Below are positions 43,329-55,259 of a DNA stretch of 64,000 nucleotides, in pieces; the stretch's first letter is position 1; each line of letters starts with the position of its first letter. Under the pieces are notes generated by a model, which ran no database searches, was not told the origin of the DNA, and saw only the letters and a list, made by a program, of their open reading frames with translations. Made by a program: the position numbers and the translations under genes. The stretch lies in assembly GCA_958299035.1 (NCBI GenBank), contig CATQJL010000223.1, positions 79,501,322-79,565,321 of the forward strand. The letters run 5' to 3'. The stretch comes from Cylicocyclus nassatus. Lineage: Eukaryota > Nematoda > Chromadorea > Rhabditida > Strongylidae.

Positions 43329-43819
43329 CTCAGGCAACGGATAGGACCCCTCCGCCGGAGAAATGGCAGGGTCGCGGCGTTTCCCCAGCGGTGGGTCTCC
43401 CATTTTCTGCTCCGGATACCTCCCTTTCTGCTCCGGATACCTCCCATTTTCTGCTCCGGATACCTCCCATTTTCTGCTCCGGATACCTCCCATTTTCTGC
43501 TCCGGATACCTCCCATTTTCTGCTCCGGAGGCCTCCCATTTCTGCTCCGGACCCCTCCGATTTTCTCCGGCGCGGCTCTTCCAAATCTGGCGGAATCGCG
43601 CCGGGCAAATTTCTCCGGCGCGAGTCCGCCAAATCTGGCAGAGTCGCGCCGGAGAAATGGCGTACCTTTGCAGAAGGGCCGGAGAAGCGTCCCATTTGCC
43701 TGCCAGTGATGTCACCGCGACGGACCGTCCATTTGCCCTTCTCTCATTGGTCAACTGGGTCCGGCGCGACTCTGGCAGATTCGGACTGTCCGGCGGAGGG
43801 GTCCGGTCGATTGTCTGAG
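43329..43819. mobile_element. MITE of the CTCAGACA group carrying a minisatellite
   Basis: The left end CTCAGGCAACGG...GGACCCCTCCGCCGGA is mirrored by the inverted right end CTCAGACAATCG...GGACCCCTCCGCCGGA, with TT on both sides. ATATTCCGCAAA outside the left end is also mirrored by TTTGCGGAATAT outside the right. A 23-bp minisatellite (about 43,398-43,550) lies inside, and TCCGGCGCGA(G/C)TC units recur in the right half. Confidence 0.75.
43398..43550. repeat. 23-bp minisatellite, about 6 copies
   Basis: The unit CTCCGGATACCTCCCATTTT + CTG repeats with small changes. Because 23 bp is not divisible by three and has no stops in several frames, it produces long false reading frames of 81-158 residues on both strands with a 23-residue period. 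Confidence 0.9.
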
Positions 43820-43973
43820 TTGAGTTTGCGGAATATTTTCAGGTCACTGATGGGCCCTGTGGTCTGAAGTGTTAATCATTTGGGAAGTACTTCAAGAGGT
43901 GTATGCAGAAGTTTACTCGGTTTACTCAAAAAGTTTCACCGTGAACTAGCAAAATCAAAAACTTCAGAAACCA

Positions 43974-44039
43974 TACGACCCACCAGCGGGTCGTATTGTC
44001 CGAAATGGCAGAACACGTACGACCCACCGGTGGGTCGTA
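43974..44039. repeat. Two 22-bp palindromes in direct repeat
   Basis: TACGACCCACC + GGTGGGTCGTA (44,018-44,039) is a perfect palindrome. TACGACCCACC + AGCGGGTCGTA (43,974-43,995) is an imperfect copy 44 bp upstream; both are followed by TTGTC. It could be a small terminal structure or a protein-binding site; no gene is adjacent. Confidence 0.6.
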
Positions 44040-45443
44040 TTGTCGTGAATATGTTAAAGAAAAACCTGACCTTTTGGTGATGAAGCATATCCGACATCGA
44101 CTTGATCGCAAGTCTAAGCTCAAATTTATTCAGTAAAATTCTTTTTGCACTATCAGTGCAAGCTCAAGATAAAGTAGAAGCACTCTTTGCACAAGAAGAA
44201 ATCTGCACATAGTCACAAACAAACCCGCCCTTTGCTTCGTTTCCGAAACATGGGTTGTGCAGCCTAACGATGGTATTACGCACTTCAAACATGGCTTACC
44301 AATTATTACAACACTCAGATTTTTGGCAGTAATCATCCTTCAAATAATGAGAATAGTTTGTATTGTATGTTAGCACATAATTTTCTAATAATTTTGGTCA
44401 AAGACCGAATTAACTTTGGTGCTTGTACCAATGAATTTTTGCAGGATGATTTCCGTGATTATACCCCCTGCATCTCTAAAAAAATATATATTACGGAATC
44501 GAACAATGCTTTTACTTCACTTGTGGGTTCATCGAAGCCGGAAAGCTCTCAGAATATGGCGTCATCTACTGCGTGAACCACGCCATAACTTGTCATAGAG
44601 GAGGGGTTCGCGTATAGTTCCTTTTTTGGAGCGATTTTTGCTTCCAAATCCACCCTTTTCGATAGACTTGATTTGTTGCACCAATGAGTCGAGAAGCCGA
44701 GTTCCCGCAGCGTCGAAATTCTACTATCCCCCAGCTGACTTGGACAATGCCTTTGAAGGCAGCGTCCAAGCAAATCTGTACCTGTGGGGCTCAGGACCCG
44801 GCACATCGTCTAGAAAGCAGGCTGGACTTCGTTTTTGGAGCACAAAGCAAAGGGGATATCGTTTTTGACGAATTGGGGCCGAAAACCAAGAATAAGCGCC
44901 ATTTAGAATAAAAGCTTTTCGGACAGGTTATCACATGGTTGACATGCTCTATCGTACTTGGCGAAAAGTGCGCGCGATTTGAAAGCGGGGCTAAAATCAA
45001 CAAATTGCTTGTTTACAGCGCACACAGAATCATATGACACCAAAATTGAAGTATGTGTATAGAAAATTATTTGCGGAAGAATTATGTAAAAAGATTTGAA
45101 AACTTGTGTGAAGTTAATACGTTTTCCAAAATTAGATCGTCTCCAGACGGCCACCAGACGATCTGAGATCGTCTGGAGCATATATTTTCGTCACTTCACA
45201 TAAGTTTCGGATCTTTCCAGCATGGACGGATGCCCCGGTCAAAAATCTATCCCTGAGCAAAAAACATTTTCATATTACCCCCTGTCCGTCCTTTATTATC
45301 CTCTTTTTTTTCAGAAAATCGCCATGTTAGTTGTCGCGCTCCACCGCCCATTCCGCGTTGCTGTGAGCGAAATTTTGATCTCTCGATTGCTTTGCTGCAA
45401 ACACTGTTTCCTTCGTCTGTTCTTCTCGTTCCACGTTCGTTGT
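44040..45443. other. Stretch without a recognised gene
   Basis: Open frames up to 92 residues without recognisable domains. A short inverted repeat at 45,142-45,180 (CCAGACGATCTGAGATCGTCTGG with flanks, described here by its centre CTGAGATC) is present. No exon chain recognised. Confidence 0.4.
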
Positions 45444-45450
45444 CTTCTTC

Positions 45451-47189
45451 GAGATCCGGTACGCGGCAAACGTTGAGGGATACGTTAGCCGTGGAGCGCG
45501 CCAGCGCAATCATTGGCCGTAATTGGCAAGACAGCTGGAGTTGGCCGGGGGGGGGGGGGGGGGGGATTTTTCAGGTGTACTTCGAAGGGATTTCTCCATG
45601 TAGATTTTTGCCTGATCTGGAGGGAAAAACAAAAACGAGCATTTGTTCCAAAGTTGTCTTTCTTTGGAAAAATGTTGAGAAGCCAGATGCAATCGAGTGA
45701 CTCTCTCAATGTACTTACGTTGCTTTTGCTGTTGCTGTTTGCGTTCTGTAGTTGTTCCTTGCTAGTTATTTGTATGGTATCCTGATGTAATAACATAAGA
45801 ATATCATGCCGTTAACATTTCCTTGTAATGAGCTGGCTGGCTATCTGCTGTATATAACAGATCACCCAGTAGTATTAGTAGAAGACTTTTCAAATAAAAA
45901 AGTAGCACTCAGTTTTGCTCGGAATTCAGCAGAGCACATGATGGCTGCCCACAAAGGGATAGATACGGCTTGCAAATTCATAGTTAGTAGAGTATTTCGA
46001 CAGTGGCACTAAGAATAGAATTCCTATGCGATTCTGTCAAGTTTCGAAAGTTTAGCAGTTCTCCACTCAAGGATAAACGGACTAAGGGTTATTATGTTCA
46101 ACAAAACACTAACAATTTATGCGAAAAGTCAATGCAGATATTTAGATTTTTTCAAATGGCAGACAATCCCCAAACGAGTTGGTTTCGTTTGAACAGACTA
46201 GACTTCACTCAAATCGACATTGAATTCAACTTTTTCAAGATAAAGGTTTAACAAAACATTTCTCGCAAGGAAAGAGTATCAAGCGTGGTTTCTGCACCAC
46301 GGAAACAGAACACAAACAGACAAAATACTTCAGAACCGATACAGTGTCACACTCATTTCGTCAGCGAAACTATCAGTGGCGGTAGGTTGAATGAAAGCTC
46401 CACTCTTTCCAAAATTTCGTGAAACCTACTTGCCTTATGCGGCCAATACAAAAACACTATCACGATTAATCCTGTATATGAGGGTAATTGATGAGGATTC
46501 AATTCAGGCCGTCAAGTCACTGGCACAAACTTTTGTTTGTGCATTACCAGCGTCAAAATATGAATAGGCAAAATCTTCTAACTTCTAACAACACTTCCTG
46601 CATACGTCCGAATGATACTTAAATCTACATTGATCATCAACTGCAAAATTTCAGCATCAGTATCAGGAAGCAAACGCGAAAGTATTGAAGGCAACATCCC
46701 TATGGTATCTACTTCCGCATACCAATTGAAGCTGTACTTGAGATTCAACAGAAAGGCGGCTTGAAAGAGGGCGCACATGCTCCAAAATTCAAGATAACTA
46801 GATTTTTCAAGTCAGTGGAAATGTTGAAAATGATAAACATTGCAACCATCTGTTGCACGCATCGAAAATGCAAACCCGACATCTTTTTTGAAGCTAGTCA
46901 TGGGAAAATGAAGTCCTCATCCTTCAAAGTTCTGTTCTCACTAGATTGAACAAAAACGATGAAAGATCTTCGAAGCACTTGCCTCCCATAAATGAAAATT
47001 AAAAGTTATCACGCACAAATTTGGCTTAGAAATGACTTTTTCGACCAAGAAACATCAAAACGATGTTAGAGAACAAAAACATGTGAAAACTGGGCCAACT
47101 TTAGCTGTCTTGCCAACTACGGCCAATGATTGCGCTGGCGCGCTCCACGGTTAACGTATCCCTCAACGTTTGCCGCGTACCGGATCTCG
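45451..47189. mobile_element. DNA transposon-like element with about 100-bp inverted repeats
   Basis: CGAGATCCGGTACGCGGCAA with ACGTTGAGGGATACGTTA, GGAGCGCGCCAGCGCAATCA and TTGGCAAGACAGCT occurs at the left and, inverted, at the right end, ending at 47,189. TCTTCTT lies directly outside both ends, a possible 7-bp target duplication (8-9 bp if boundary bases are shared). Long terminal repeats with a duplication of this length suggest a Mutator- or hAT-like origin, but this is uncertain because the flank is low-complexity. Interior frames (45,806-46,012; 46,003-46,251; 46,578-46,778 minus) match no transposase I recognise. A G19 run (45,547-45,565) lies just inside the left repeat. Confidence 0.7.
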
Positions 47190-47784
47190 TCTTCTTCGTT
47201 CTTATCGATATAAGACATGTTGCACTTATGTTATTTCGAACAACACAGTCGTGTCAATGACTTCGCTTTCTAGTTCGATGCACATGAGTACCTGATGAGA
47301 AAGAGTTTGAATATAAGAAGCTGCCTGGTTTCTTGGGAAACGCTTTACAAGCATCATAAGGCCTTCCTCAACATCGATTACAACAAGACGTGAGTGGTTT
47401 TCCAGTTATTTTTCTTCTTTTGAAGGAATTTCACGTTTCTTTTCTGAACTTCGACTAATTTTGGGATTCTTTAGAGTCACTGTTCGCAAATTTTCGTTGA
47501 TGGTATTGTACAAACACCTCGTGGGATGACAAAATAAAGTTGATGCTCAAGTGGAAAGCTGATAGGTAAAGTCTTTTTACTTGCTCTCATCAGTTTATTA
47601 ACTTCTCACATTACATGAAACTCCGTTGCAGATATTCAAACCTCAATCCCAGTGTCTGGAACGTCAACGCAATGTTTGTAGATCAAATGCTCAGCTTGAA
47701 AAAGTTAAACTGGCAGGTTGGTCAACATTTTCAAGCCATAAGGTTCTTTCTTCAAAACTCGCAGTGAATTTCTTCTCATTGCAG

Positions 47785-49532
<1,748 letters not shown>

Positions 49533-50547
49533 CGCTTATCAAGTCCATATCCACTCACAGCTTTCGAATGCCATGTTTGTGCTCGTTTGAGATCTTCCTT
49601 ATGTACACTTCATCTAGCTTATATTACGCGTTTTTCATGCTTTGTCGGGTTGATTGCGAAACTTCCGCTACTTTACAATCTGTGTTATAGTAATCGTACT
49701 GATTGATGTGCAAAAAGATTGGTTTTAAGAAATGCTTTCCTAACGGTATTCCTTGTGCATCTTCCAAACCTGAATTGGGAGCTTGCTTGCTTCTCTATTC
49801 TAATTTTATACTAATTTCTGTAACTCCACGCGTGTAGCATCAACTGCGCTCGTATGGCTTTGCATAACTTGAAGTTTTCCAATAATTTATTGTAGCTTTG
49901 ATTGTTGCCTCCTGTTTGGCAGATTCTTCATGGAGATGTGCCACTTATTATGCTGTTTTGAGGAAATTCTACCAATAAGGTTGGTAGGTGCTGACTATCA
50001 TTTTTTTTCAACTAATCGTTTGTCGAGGAAGCCATCTTGTATCATCGGATCCACGATTCGTGTGGAGGTGGAGTCTTGCCAACTCACCACGTAGCGGTTT
50101 TTGCTAGCGAGAGAGTACGAAAAGCAATGCTATGCCGTGGAGGTTCAACAAATTTACCTGTGTTAACAGGCAAAGTCTGCAATACACCTCCACACGAATC
50201 TGGGAGCCGATCATAGACTTTACATGGATAAATCGCATCTTATTTTCTGATTCTGCTTCGGTCTTTGAAGAGTAATGCCAAAGAAGTAAACGACATAACA
50301 AACGATCTATAAATTTTGTGCGGTTTTTTTCTTAGTAATGCATTCAACAGACATAGAGCGTTGAGTGATCTTACTGCTTGCAATGGCATTGATAAATAGG
50401 CGCTATAGGAGAAGCAAAGCACCCTCCAGGTATATATGAATATTTCTGATTTTGAAAAGTGAAGAGACTAACTGAGTTGCAAAGGACGTTAGCTTACATT
50501 TCGAACGGAACTGGGCATGAACTGTTGATGAGGAGAACTCTGCAATA
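49533..50547. other. Stretch without a recognised gene
   Basis: 3' side of the kinesin pseudogene, then AT-rich sequence. CCTCCACACGAATC at 50,180 is an inverted match to GATTCGTGTGGAGG at 50,053, together with AACC.CACG-type flanks. It may mark another small palindromic element (50,045-50,195). Confidence 0.4.
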
Positions 50548-50777
50548 GGCAAGGGACATACCTCACGCGATTTCAGTCGCCACGCGATCTGGCAATTTGC
50601 CAGATGTCTTCAAATTCAATACTGGTAGACCCCAAATGCACAGCATGTATAGCTTTCGTAGGTTGATAAAATGCCCCACCTTCCGTACATTCAAAAACTC
50701 CGTACGGTGAGTTAAGAACATTTGGAGTATCGCCAAATCGCGTGACGACTGAAATCGCGTGAGGTATGCCCGAGGCC
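50548..50777. mobile_element. MITE with CATACCTCACGCGATTTCAG ends
   Basis: The left end GGCAAGGGACATACCTCACG and inverted right end GGCCTCGGGCATACCTCACG both continue CGATTTCAGTCG and CACGCGAT. ATA flanks both sides. A three-base, TA-containing duplication suggests PIF/Harbinger-type, as does its relative at 57,472-57,672. Length 230 bp; the 104-residue frame across it is not a gene. Confidence 0.75.
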
Positions 50778-50894
50778 ATACGGCACCAGAGGTGGTCGAA
50801 CACAGTGTTTCGATGCGGGTAAGCTTTATGTCCCATCACACAATAACACAATCGGAGTGGAACGTATATAATCGACGGGAGTGTCAATAGACTG

Positions 50895-51170
50895 TCTTTT
50901 TAGCTTTCCTCAAAATTCACAGGCAAAAAAATTCATCTAGCTGCAACATCAGCTAATTTCTGAAAGGAAGATAAAAGATAAAAAAAGAATTGGTCTACGT
51001 CTACTGGCAAAGTCTTTCTCTTTGAAACAGTTCGACAGTTAGGCAATCTCATTCATTTTTCAGAAATCTCCTGTAAGAACATGCATGTTTTCAAATAAAA
51101 TACCATGTATCCCTGATAAGAGCGGTGCTTGATCGTTCCCTGAGCTTTCTGACGGTGTATAGATTGTCAA
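50895..51170 (+). repeat. Dispersed repeat, copy 2
   Basis: Same-orientation partner of 2,451-2,830. A G13 run (51,236-51,248) lies shortly downstream. Confidence 0.55.
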
Positions 51171-51353
51171 ACGAAGTTGTGTGTCAGTGTAACGAAGTGT
51201 CAAACGGACTTTTGTTTGCTTCTCGGTGGAAGGTTGGGGGGGGGGGGGTAGGGCAAGGGTCAAAGGGGACTTCGTAAAATTTTCGAAAGTCAGAAGGGAC
51301 TTTGTTTTCAAAAAGCTTAGAAACGAACTCGTGCCGGGCCCTGGTGTGGCTCC

Positions 51354-51645
51354 TACGTGGAAAGTAACCTTGAGGCCCTAAATAAGACTTTGCCCAAGTG
51401 GCAGTTTAGATAATGTACTCACGGCTAAGATATTGGGCTCCAAACTATGCTCCGTGACCGCATTCGCATAAATTCATGGCTTGGCACATCATCCGCATGG
51501 ATCCTCGCGCGAAAGCGCCACGAATCCATCCGAATACGGTCACAGGACATAGTTTGAAGCCCAATATCTTAACCGTGGGTGCACTATCTGAACTGCCGCT
51601 TGGGCAGAGTCTTATTTAAGGTCTCAAGATTAGTTTTCACGTGAG
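51354..51645. mobile_element. Palindromic MITE
   Basis: Left arm ACGTGGAAAGTAACCTTGAG, then CCCTAAATAAGACTTTGCCC and GGCTAAGATATTGGGCT. It is mirrored by the inverted right arm with AATCTTGAGACCTTAAATAAG (one base over a block is split here: AATCTTGAG, ACCTTAAATAAG) and GGTTAAGATATTGGGCT. Centre near 51,500 (ATGGATCCTCGCGCGAAAGC). A fragment of the family is at 16,085-16,200. Target duplication not resolved. Confidence 0.75.
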
Positions 51646-51649
51646 AGCA

Positions 51650-53215
51650 AATTAGGTCCAGATCTGCCTGGACGCTGCCTTTGGGGGTCGCATGCACTAA
51701 CATTCCTGCACGGGAAGGGAGCACATTTTAACACATTGACGACCGCTTGACACACATGGTGTATCAAACAATAATTACCGCGTGGGACCGCTTGACACAC
51801 CATGCGTGTCAAGGTTTGAATTTTGTTAAAATGACTACTACCCGGGGGAGATTCACTCCACGAGCTTTCTCTTGCACTGAATCTAGGAATGACCTCTACA
51901 TTTTTCTTCAGCCTTTCATATCTACTGTTGGTGTACTGCAGATGGCAGTATGCGTAATTGTATTTGAAAAATGTGGGCCGGCCCGTAAAAGGCCTTGGTC
52001 CCAGAAGCAAACAGCCAAAAATCTGCATGGTCGTCAATTCTGATGAACAGAACAACGCAAACGCCGGGAACACAAAACCACTAAACGGAATTACATTTAT
52101 ACTTTAAGAACACATACTTTAAGAACAAGAACAGAACGATTTTAGGCTGCTTAGTGATAGCTGACAAAAACTCATATAAATCTTGAGTATGAAAGTGTGC
52201 GATGTTGCGACTTCACAGGTTTTGTAGAGTTAAGTTTGTTTTATCAAAATATATTTTAGCCGTATCGATCCATTGAGATACCGCTGAGATTCAGGCTATT
52301 AGAAAGACAGGTAAAAACCGCTTTTCGAAACTCAACAGCTCATAACTTCTTCAGAATTGCATGAATCACGTTGGGACCTCATAAGTTGGATTCTCCTCCT
52401 CAAGAGCTTTCAGATAATGTAAGATATGTGGAGGTTTCGCTCCTCTCACGGCATATGTCCGGGGCGGACACTTTTCATCACAAAGGCCCGTAGTAAAGCT
52501 GCCTCAGTCGATCTCAACTGAATAAAATTTCAGTTAAGACTTCGACGAGTCAGCTTGCCTTCAGTCGAGCCATTGATCCATATCTTTCAGACGTATCATT
52601 CTCGAGAAGACCACGTATTGTCAACAAGTCAAAACACGCAGTTTACCCCATTCAATCGCCCTACTACTAGAAGTGGAAAAGTGGTCTGAACTTGTTAATG
52701 CATAGTGTAACTTTCTCTAGCCTGATTCTAAGAATGTACAACTCTAAGGGGAACGGATCTTACCTACGCGAACGACTTGCCGCCATAAGCATAGGGGCCA
52801 TGAGGTGTCGCTATTAGCGCCTTATGCAGAACTGATCTCCACACACAGTAAGCCCCATGCTCATCCAACATCTCAAGTACCCCTAATTTTGCTGTAATTT
52901 CTAAGTGAAAGATATATGTCCGGTTAAGGTGAAAAGTTGTAACTAAGGCTTCTCTAAAATGCTATTCCCAAATATCAGCATCTCTGTTCAACTCACCAAA
53001 TCTGCAAACTTTTTTTTTATGTAATTCTTACAATAAGTTTCATTGTGAATTTGGAAGAACTGGAAAAGAAGCGAAAAAATTTGCTTTGATTAGGGAAATT
53101 GGCTGAATCCAAAATTCGTCATATTAGTAAATTCCAACATATTCGATCCAAAAAAACACCAATGTCTAAAACTGAAAATGACTCGGGACTGATCAGCTCT
53201 GCATATAGTGCTAGT
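51650..53215. other. Repeats and unassigned sequence
   Basis: 52,130-52,300 is an inverted copy of part of 16,735-16,870 (GATACCGCTGAGATTCAGGC here). AACACATTGACGACCGCTTG at 51,730 with a second GACCGCTTGACACAC at 51,785 are repeat fragments also related to 42,749 and 42,951. The 147-residue minus frame at 51,630-52,073 has no recognised domain and overlaps these repeats, so it is not called. Confidence 0.45.
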
Positions 53216-53216
53216 T

Positions 53217-53305
53217 AGTTTTGCTGACAACCCATGATACCGAAGGTACAATGCGGCAAGTCTTTTGGGTAGGTAATTTCCCTCACCCCAGCTCCAAACT
53301 CGCAC
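53217..53305 (+). repeat. Direct repeat, partner at 56.13-56.23 kb
   Basis: ACAATGCGGCAAGTCTTTTG then GGTAGGTAATTTCCCTCAC resembles TGCGTTGCGGCAAGCGTTCG then GGTAAGTAAGTTCCCTCAC at 56,160-56,200. The GTAGGT/GTAAGT at the same place in both could be a shared splice donor, so these may be paralogous exon ends; the coding frame was not established. Confidence 0.4.
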
Positions 53306-53309
53306 GGGG

Positions 53310-55030
53310 AAAAATCCTTCCAGAAAAGCGAGTTCAAGTTGCAGTGCTAGAAGATCAATACTTTACATCGCCTGATTATTTCTTGCAATTTTGTGAGCGC
53401 AGAATTTCTTAACAAGTCGTTACTAACTTCTTTTGGTGATTATTGACCATCTCTCTAAATTCAAACTCCATTTTTGGTACTTGTCGTATATGATTGCCTT
53501 CGAAATTGCTTGCATCCTCTGTCGTACCAGGCAAGCAAATTCCCACTTCTCGTGAGGGTAGTCATACCACGAGCAATCAAACGACGCATCTCCACGCGAT
53601 TTCGCTAGGTGATAGGGAAAAGTTCGAAAGGCTCACAAAGAATAACTAAAAAAGCATTTTGTTTTCAACTCATAATCCATGTGATCTCCAGCTAAACTGC
53701 CTTCCAATTGAGAAAATCTGTAGAGCCTGAGAACTTTACTTCTTTGGAGTATGAATCTAGTCTCTCAAACATCGATTGTTGAAATGAGCGCCTTTCGACA
53801 TACACGAAATTATAAATGATAACAAATGCATTTCGTGATTACCTGATCACGTTATCTTTTTTGTTTCTCTCCCTCTTGAGTAACGAATCAGCATTTTGGA
53901 AGAAATGTTATTATCAACAGTTCATCGCTGAGCTCCTACATTTCATGGAATTTCTGTGAAAGTTCTGCATAGAAACCATCAACAACCTTTTAACTGAGCA
54001 AATTCGCATAAATCGCATAGTTGTTAACAAAAGCACAAGAATGTGGACGAATTCTCAATACCCCGCAGAAGTTGACATAGTCTTTAAAACAATTGCTTCC
54101 TACAAAAAATAAAACATTCCTACAAAAATAAAAACACTGCTGGCCCCGCATTCGGACTTGTCCCGATTTTCTCATGATAACGTCTGTAGTTCTAGGAGCA
54201 CAATTACCTTCGAAACAGTGGAACAAATAACGGTTCATTGATAGGCACCAGTTGGCTAAACAGTAAAAATCTCAATCGATTTTTGAGATGCATATGATTA
54301 GATCCGAGACACCTAGAAAGCAGTGGTTAGACTGAGTTGACGATAAACGGCGCCAACAACAATGGGTGCCGACGTTGATCGTGAGACAGCTATCATACGT
54401 TCAGCGTAAGAGTAAAAAAAAAGCAGGTTTGCTTTAAGCCAAACATTCTGATGTTTTCGGTAAAATAAAAAGCAGTGATTCATCGTGTACCTTTTTTTCT
54501 AGTCAAAATCAGCAGTTTTCACTATTAACAGGGGAATTTGACAGATCAAATCAGAAAGGTTGGAATCTCCGAATGGATCTTCCAACTCAGGTGGCCTAAG
54601 CTAAAGCTAGTTCCAAACACAGTGGGGGGTTAGATAGATCATTCAAAACCAAGCTCAACTTTTTGATTCTACCCTTCACCCAACCTCCATTTACCCTCTA
54701 ACGAAACCACAAACTGAGCGACCGAAAGATTGCTTCGGTTGGGTTCATGCTGATCTGTGAATTCCGGATCACTTGAGGCACGGCACACAATTCGAGCGTT
54801 GTGGAACTGTCGAAACATGCAGGTCAATATGAATCCAACCTTCTGGTACAAGGCACGGCTGTACAAGGGTTCGATGCAGCACAGTGCCTCCATAAATTTC
54901 CAAGATTCAACAGCCAAACAGAAAAGAGACTTCATTAAAACCATAAGAAAATAAAGCGAAAAAGAGCGAAAGTAAGTAACAACAGCATTAGTAACAACAG
55001 TCAATGCAAAAAAAGATACCGAGTATTGTT
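53310..55030. other. Stretch without a confident gene
   Basis: The 172-residue minus frame at 54,669-55,187 overlaps the exon at 55,040-55,244 in another frame and runs through its intron, so most of it is probably not coding. Further exons of that gene may lie around 54,700-54,920 (minus), where Cys-containing frames occur, but no choice could be made. Confidence 0.35.
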
Positions 55031-55039
55031 CAAACATAC

Positions 55040-55244
55040 TCAAACCAAAAAACTGTTGAGTTCGTAAAGAAGATTGTTGATTTGTTGACAAGTGAAGGTG
55101 AAGATGTCTCAGTAAGAGTGTCACAGGTTGAGTGATTCGCGCAGTCGCCACCGATTCGCTCGTGCCCTGCACCACATTCGCAGACAACCTTCACAAAAGC
55201 CCAGCGAGGTCGAGCGAGCCGGCTGCGGATGGCCAAAGTGCGAG
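55040..55244 (-). CDS. Candidate exon of a secreted or membrane EGF-like protein
   Basis: On the minus strand, GTGGCAG acceptor at 55,245 and GTATGT donor at 55,039 bound an open exon. It encodes VCECGAGHERIGGDC, with the C.C..G....G..C spacing of the second half of an EGF-like module, then a Ser/Thr-rich stretch with three N-glycosylation sequons (NHS, NKS, NST). This suggests an extracellular domain. The first half of the module would lie on an upstream exon that I could not place. One exon alone is weak evidence. Confidence 0.35.
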
Positions 55245-55259
55245 CTGCCACATTTTTGA

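Noticed and set aside
43287..43867. Overlapping long open frames on both strands (121-158 residues)
   Set aside because: They are produced by a 23-bp GC-rich minisatellite and inverted repeats of a MITE; the translated period is exactly 23 residues.
45244..45513. Arg/Glu-rich minus-strand frames near the left end of the 45.45-kb element
   Set aside because: They overlap terminal inverted repeat sequence and have no partner exons.
51630..52073. 147-residue minus-strand frame
   Set aside because: Overlaps repeat fragments (AACACATTGACGACC family) and shows no domain or splice signals.
54669..55187. 172-residue minus-strand frame
   Set aside because: Different frame from the EGF-like exon it overlaps and it reads through that exon's donor and intron; no domain recognised.
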